DNA from: Vespa crabro | Lineage: Eukaryota; Arthropoda; Insecta; Hymenoptera; Vespidae | NCBI RefSeq assembly: GCF_910589235.1 | Contig: NC_060959.1 | Span: 779,501-843,500 of the forward strand | Length of the DNA: 64,000 bases | Reading direction: 5' to 3' | Shown: in pieces, positions 61,501 to 64,000 of the stretch | How positions within the stretch are numbered: the first letter of the stretch is position 1 | How the letters are laid out: each line of letters begins with the position of its first letter | Program-made: the position numbers and the translations under genes | The notes under the pieces: model-generated | Told to the model about the DNA's origin: nothing | Databases searched by the model: none | What the model saw: the letters and a program-made list of their open reading frames with translations, nothing else

Positions 61501-64000
61501 ATAATAACAATAATAACAATAATAACAATAACAACAATAACAATAATAACAACAATAACAATAACAACAATAACAACAATAACAACAACAATAACAACAA
61601 TAACAACAATAACAATAATTACAACAATAACCATAAATACAATAACAACAATAATAACAACAATAACAATAATAACAACAATAAAAACAATAACAATAAT
61701 TAGAATATAACATTAATAACAATAATAATAATAATAACAAATTTAACAATAATAAAAACAATAACAACAATAACAATAATAAAAACAATAACAAAAATAA
61801 CAATAATAACAACAATAACAACAATAACAACAATAAAAATAATAACAATATAACATTAATAACAATAGTAATAATAATAGCAATAATAACAATAATAACA
61901 ACAATAACAACAATAACAATAATAACTTCAATAACTATATTAAAAATAATAACAACAATAACAACAATAACAACAGTAACGTTAATAACATTAATAACAC
62001 TAATAACAATAATAACAATAATAACAATAATAGCAATAAGAACAATAATAACAATAATAACAATAATAACAATAATAACAATAACAACAATAATAAGAAT
62101 AATAACAACAATAACAATAACAACAATAATAACAATAATAACTATAATAACAATAATAACAATAATAGCAATAACAATAACAATAATAAAAATAATAACA
62201 ATAATAACAATAATATCAATAATAACAATAATAACAATAACAATAATAACAATAACAATAACAATAATAACAATAATAACAATAATAACAACAATAACAA
62301 GAATAACAATAATAACAACAATAACAATAATAACTTCAATAACTATATTAAAAATAATAACAACAATAACAACAATAACAACAGTAACGTTAATAACATT
62401 AATAACACTAATAACAATAATAACAATAATAACAATAATAGCAATAAGAACAATAATAACAATAATAAAAATAATAACAATAATAACAATAACAATAACA
62501 ATAATAACAATAATAACAATAATAACAATAATAACAATAATAACAATAACAATAACAATAATAACAACAATAACAATAATAATAATAACAATAATAACAA
62601 TAACAACAATAATAAGAATAATAACCACAATAACAGTAACAACAATAACAATAATAATAAGAATAATAACAACAATAAAAATAAAATAATAACAACAATA
62701 ACAATAATAACAACAAAAACAACAATAACAATAATAAAAACAATAACAACAATAACAACAATAACAACAATAACAACAATAACAACAATAACAACAATAA
62801 CAATAATAACAATAATAACAAAGATAACAACAATAATAACAATAACAATAATAACAACATTAACAACAATGACAACAATAACAACAATAACAATAATAAC
62901 AATAACAACAATAATAACAATAACAACAATAATAACAATAATAACAACAATAACAATAATAACAATAACAATAATAATAAGAATAATAACAACAATAAAA
63001 ATAAAATAATAACAACAATAACAACAATAACATTAACAACATCAATAACAACAATAACAATAATAACAACAATAACAACAATAACAATAATAAAAACAAT
63101 AACAACAATAACAACAATAACAACAATAACAACAATAACAACAATAACAATAATAACAATAATAACAAAGATAACAACAATAACTTCATTAACAACAACA
63201 ATAACAACAATAACAACAATGACAATAATAACCACATTAACAATAATTACAATTTAACATTAATAATAATAACAATAATAATAACAATAATAACAATAAT
63301 AACAACAATAACAACAATAACAATAATAACAACAATAACTATAATAAAAATAATAACAACAATAACAACAATAACAACAATTACGATAATAACATTAATA
63401 ACACTAATAACAATAATAACATAATAACAATAATAGCAATAAGTACAATAATAACAATAATAACAATAATAACAATAATAACAATAACAATAAAAATAAT
63501 AACAATAATAACAATAATAACAATAACAACAATAACAATAATAACAACAATAACAATAACAACAATAACAACAACAATAACAACAATAACAACAATAACA
63601 ATAATTACCACAATAACCATAAATACAATAACAACAATAATAACAACAATAACAATAATAACAACAATAACAACAATAAAAATAATAACAATATAACATT
63701 AATAACAATAATAATAATAATAACAAATATAACAATAATAAAAACAATAACAACAATAACAATAATAAAAACAATAACAAAAATAACAATAATAACAACA
63801 ATAACAACAATAACAACAATAACAACAATAAAAATAATAACAATATAACATTAATAACAATAGTAATAATAATAACAATAATAACAATAATAACAACAAT
63901 AACAACAATAACAATAATAATATCAATAACTATATTAAAAATAATAACAACAATAACAACAATAACAATAATAACAACAATAACTATAATAATAATAATA
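58546..64000. repeat. Higher-order unit U7 (type II, right end cut by the window)
   Basis: Modules are A 58546-58897 (352), B1 58898-60901 (2004), A' 60902-61253 (352), B2 61254-63248 (1995) and the first 752 bp of L (63249-64000). Lengths match U6 except for the intact A. L is normal up to its first gamma variant (about 63922), after which the sequence leaves the expected path. Confidence 0.88.
63940..64000. repeat. Junction from L into B-type start at the window edge
   Basis: After the gamma variant the usual AACAGTAACGTT does not follow. Instead the last ~60 bases match the stretch that lies about 40-105 bases after alpha in B modules, ending ACTATAATAATAATAATA as at about 1200-1218. Only about 60 bases support it, and the breakpoint cannot be fixed because the shared triplets are identical. 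Confidence 0.6.

Larger units (their letters stand above)
1..64000. repeat. Higher-order satellite array built from AAC and AAT triplets
   Basis: Every line of the window is a mixture of AAC and AAT triplets on the + strand, with G very rare and confined to recurring short contexts such as AGAATA, TAGCAAT, AAAGATAAC, CAGTAACGTT and TAGGATAAT. The order of the two triplets is not random: blocks of hundreds to thousands of bases recur almost unchanged, giving a higher-order unit of about 9.5 kb that spans the window and runs off both ends. Nothing interrupts it, so every stretch without a gene holds this satellite. It is best read as eukaryotic heterochromatic satellite. That is inference from size and organisation, and the species is not recognisable. 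Confidence 0.97.

Noticed and set aside
751..63265. Yeast-like replication origin (ARS) matches around alpha
   Set aside because: The sequence is so rich in A and T that loose matches are expected everywhere, and no wider origin structure is visible.
371..63926. Long - strand open frames reading poly-(Val/Ile), poly-Leu and poly-(Tyr/Cys), up to 608 codons
   Set aside because: They overlap in all three frames and contain only what GTT/ATT, TTG/TTA and TGT/TAT repeats must encode. Many start at TTG or ATT. No domain, no normal composition and no non-repeat segment is present.
1..64000. CRISPR array, because short repeats recur at regular spacing
   Set aside because: There are no unique spacers, since the sequence between marks is the same two-triplet satellite. 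No leader or cas gene is present, and spacings are hundreds to thousands of bases.
1..64000. Telomeric repeat array
   Set aside because: The TTGTTA/TTATTG pattern on the - strand lacks the G-run found in canonical telomere repeats, and the array has a complex higher-order order rather than a single short unit.
1..64000. Synthetic binary data encoded as AAC against AAT
   Set aside because: Large blocks are repeated almost exactly, with single-base register breaks, scattered point changes and crossover products. These fit natural satellite turnover and not an addressed code.
1..64000. tRNA, rRNA or other structured RNA genes
   Set aside because: With almost no G on one strand, stable G-C pairing is impossible over any useful length, and no conserved RNA motif is seen.

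Overview
The whole 64,000-base window is satellite DNA. The + strand is almost only AAC and AAT triplets (A-rich, with moderate C and T and very little G). I see no unique sequence, gene, RNA gene, transposon insertion, CRISPR array or regulatory site anywhere in it. The many long stop-free frames are a by-product of the triplets. On the - strand the three frames read poly-(Val/Ile), poly-Leu and poly-(Tyr/Cys). On the + strand they read poly-Asn, poly-(Ile/Thr), or continual TAA stops. The most likely source is heterochromatin of a eukaryote (centromeric, pericentromeric or knob-like). The sequence does not identify the species.

The array is not a simple microsatellite. The order of AAC and AAT triplets, plus rare odd bases, repeats at long range as a higher-order repeat. 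I used a rare motif as landmark (alpha, core ACAATTTAACATTAATA), which occurs 35 times. The spacings between successive alphas are strikingly regular: 344-361, 2004 (six times), 1995 (six times), 4829 (twice), 5090 (twice), and single values of 1875, 4326, 4273 and 3272. These define modules A (~350 bp), B1 (2004), B2 (1995) and L (4.8-5.1 kb). The full unit is A-B1-A'-B2-L, about 9.5-9.8 kb.

Layout, starting each unit at the alpha of A: U0 1-8076 (left end missing); U1 8077-17605 (9529 bp, complete); U2 17606-29129 (11,524 bp, one extra B2); U3 29130-38155 (9026 bp, L shortened by 503); U4 38156-42780 (4625 bp, strongly rearranged); U5 42781-48760 (5980 bp, B2 lost and L shortened); U6 48761-58545 (9785 bp, complete, altered A); U7 58546-64000 (cut by the window end). 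Two subfamilies are visible. Type I (U1-U3) has A' of 349 bp and L based on 4829 bp. Type II (U0, U6, U7) has A' of 352-361 bp and, where complete, L of 5090 bp. Type II flanks type I, with the mosaic U4 and U5 between U3 and U6.

There is no gene network to describe. The interest lies in the record of unequal crossing-over and conversion, several events of which can be placed to within a few hundred bases or less and whose length arithmetic closes exactly. All coordinates come from reading the sequence by eye. No alignment or search was run.
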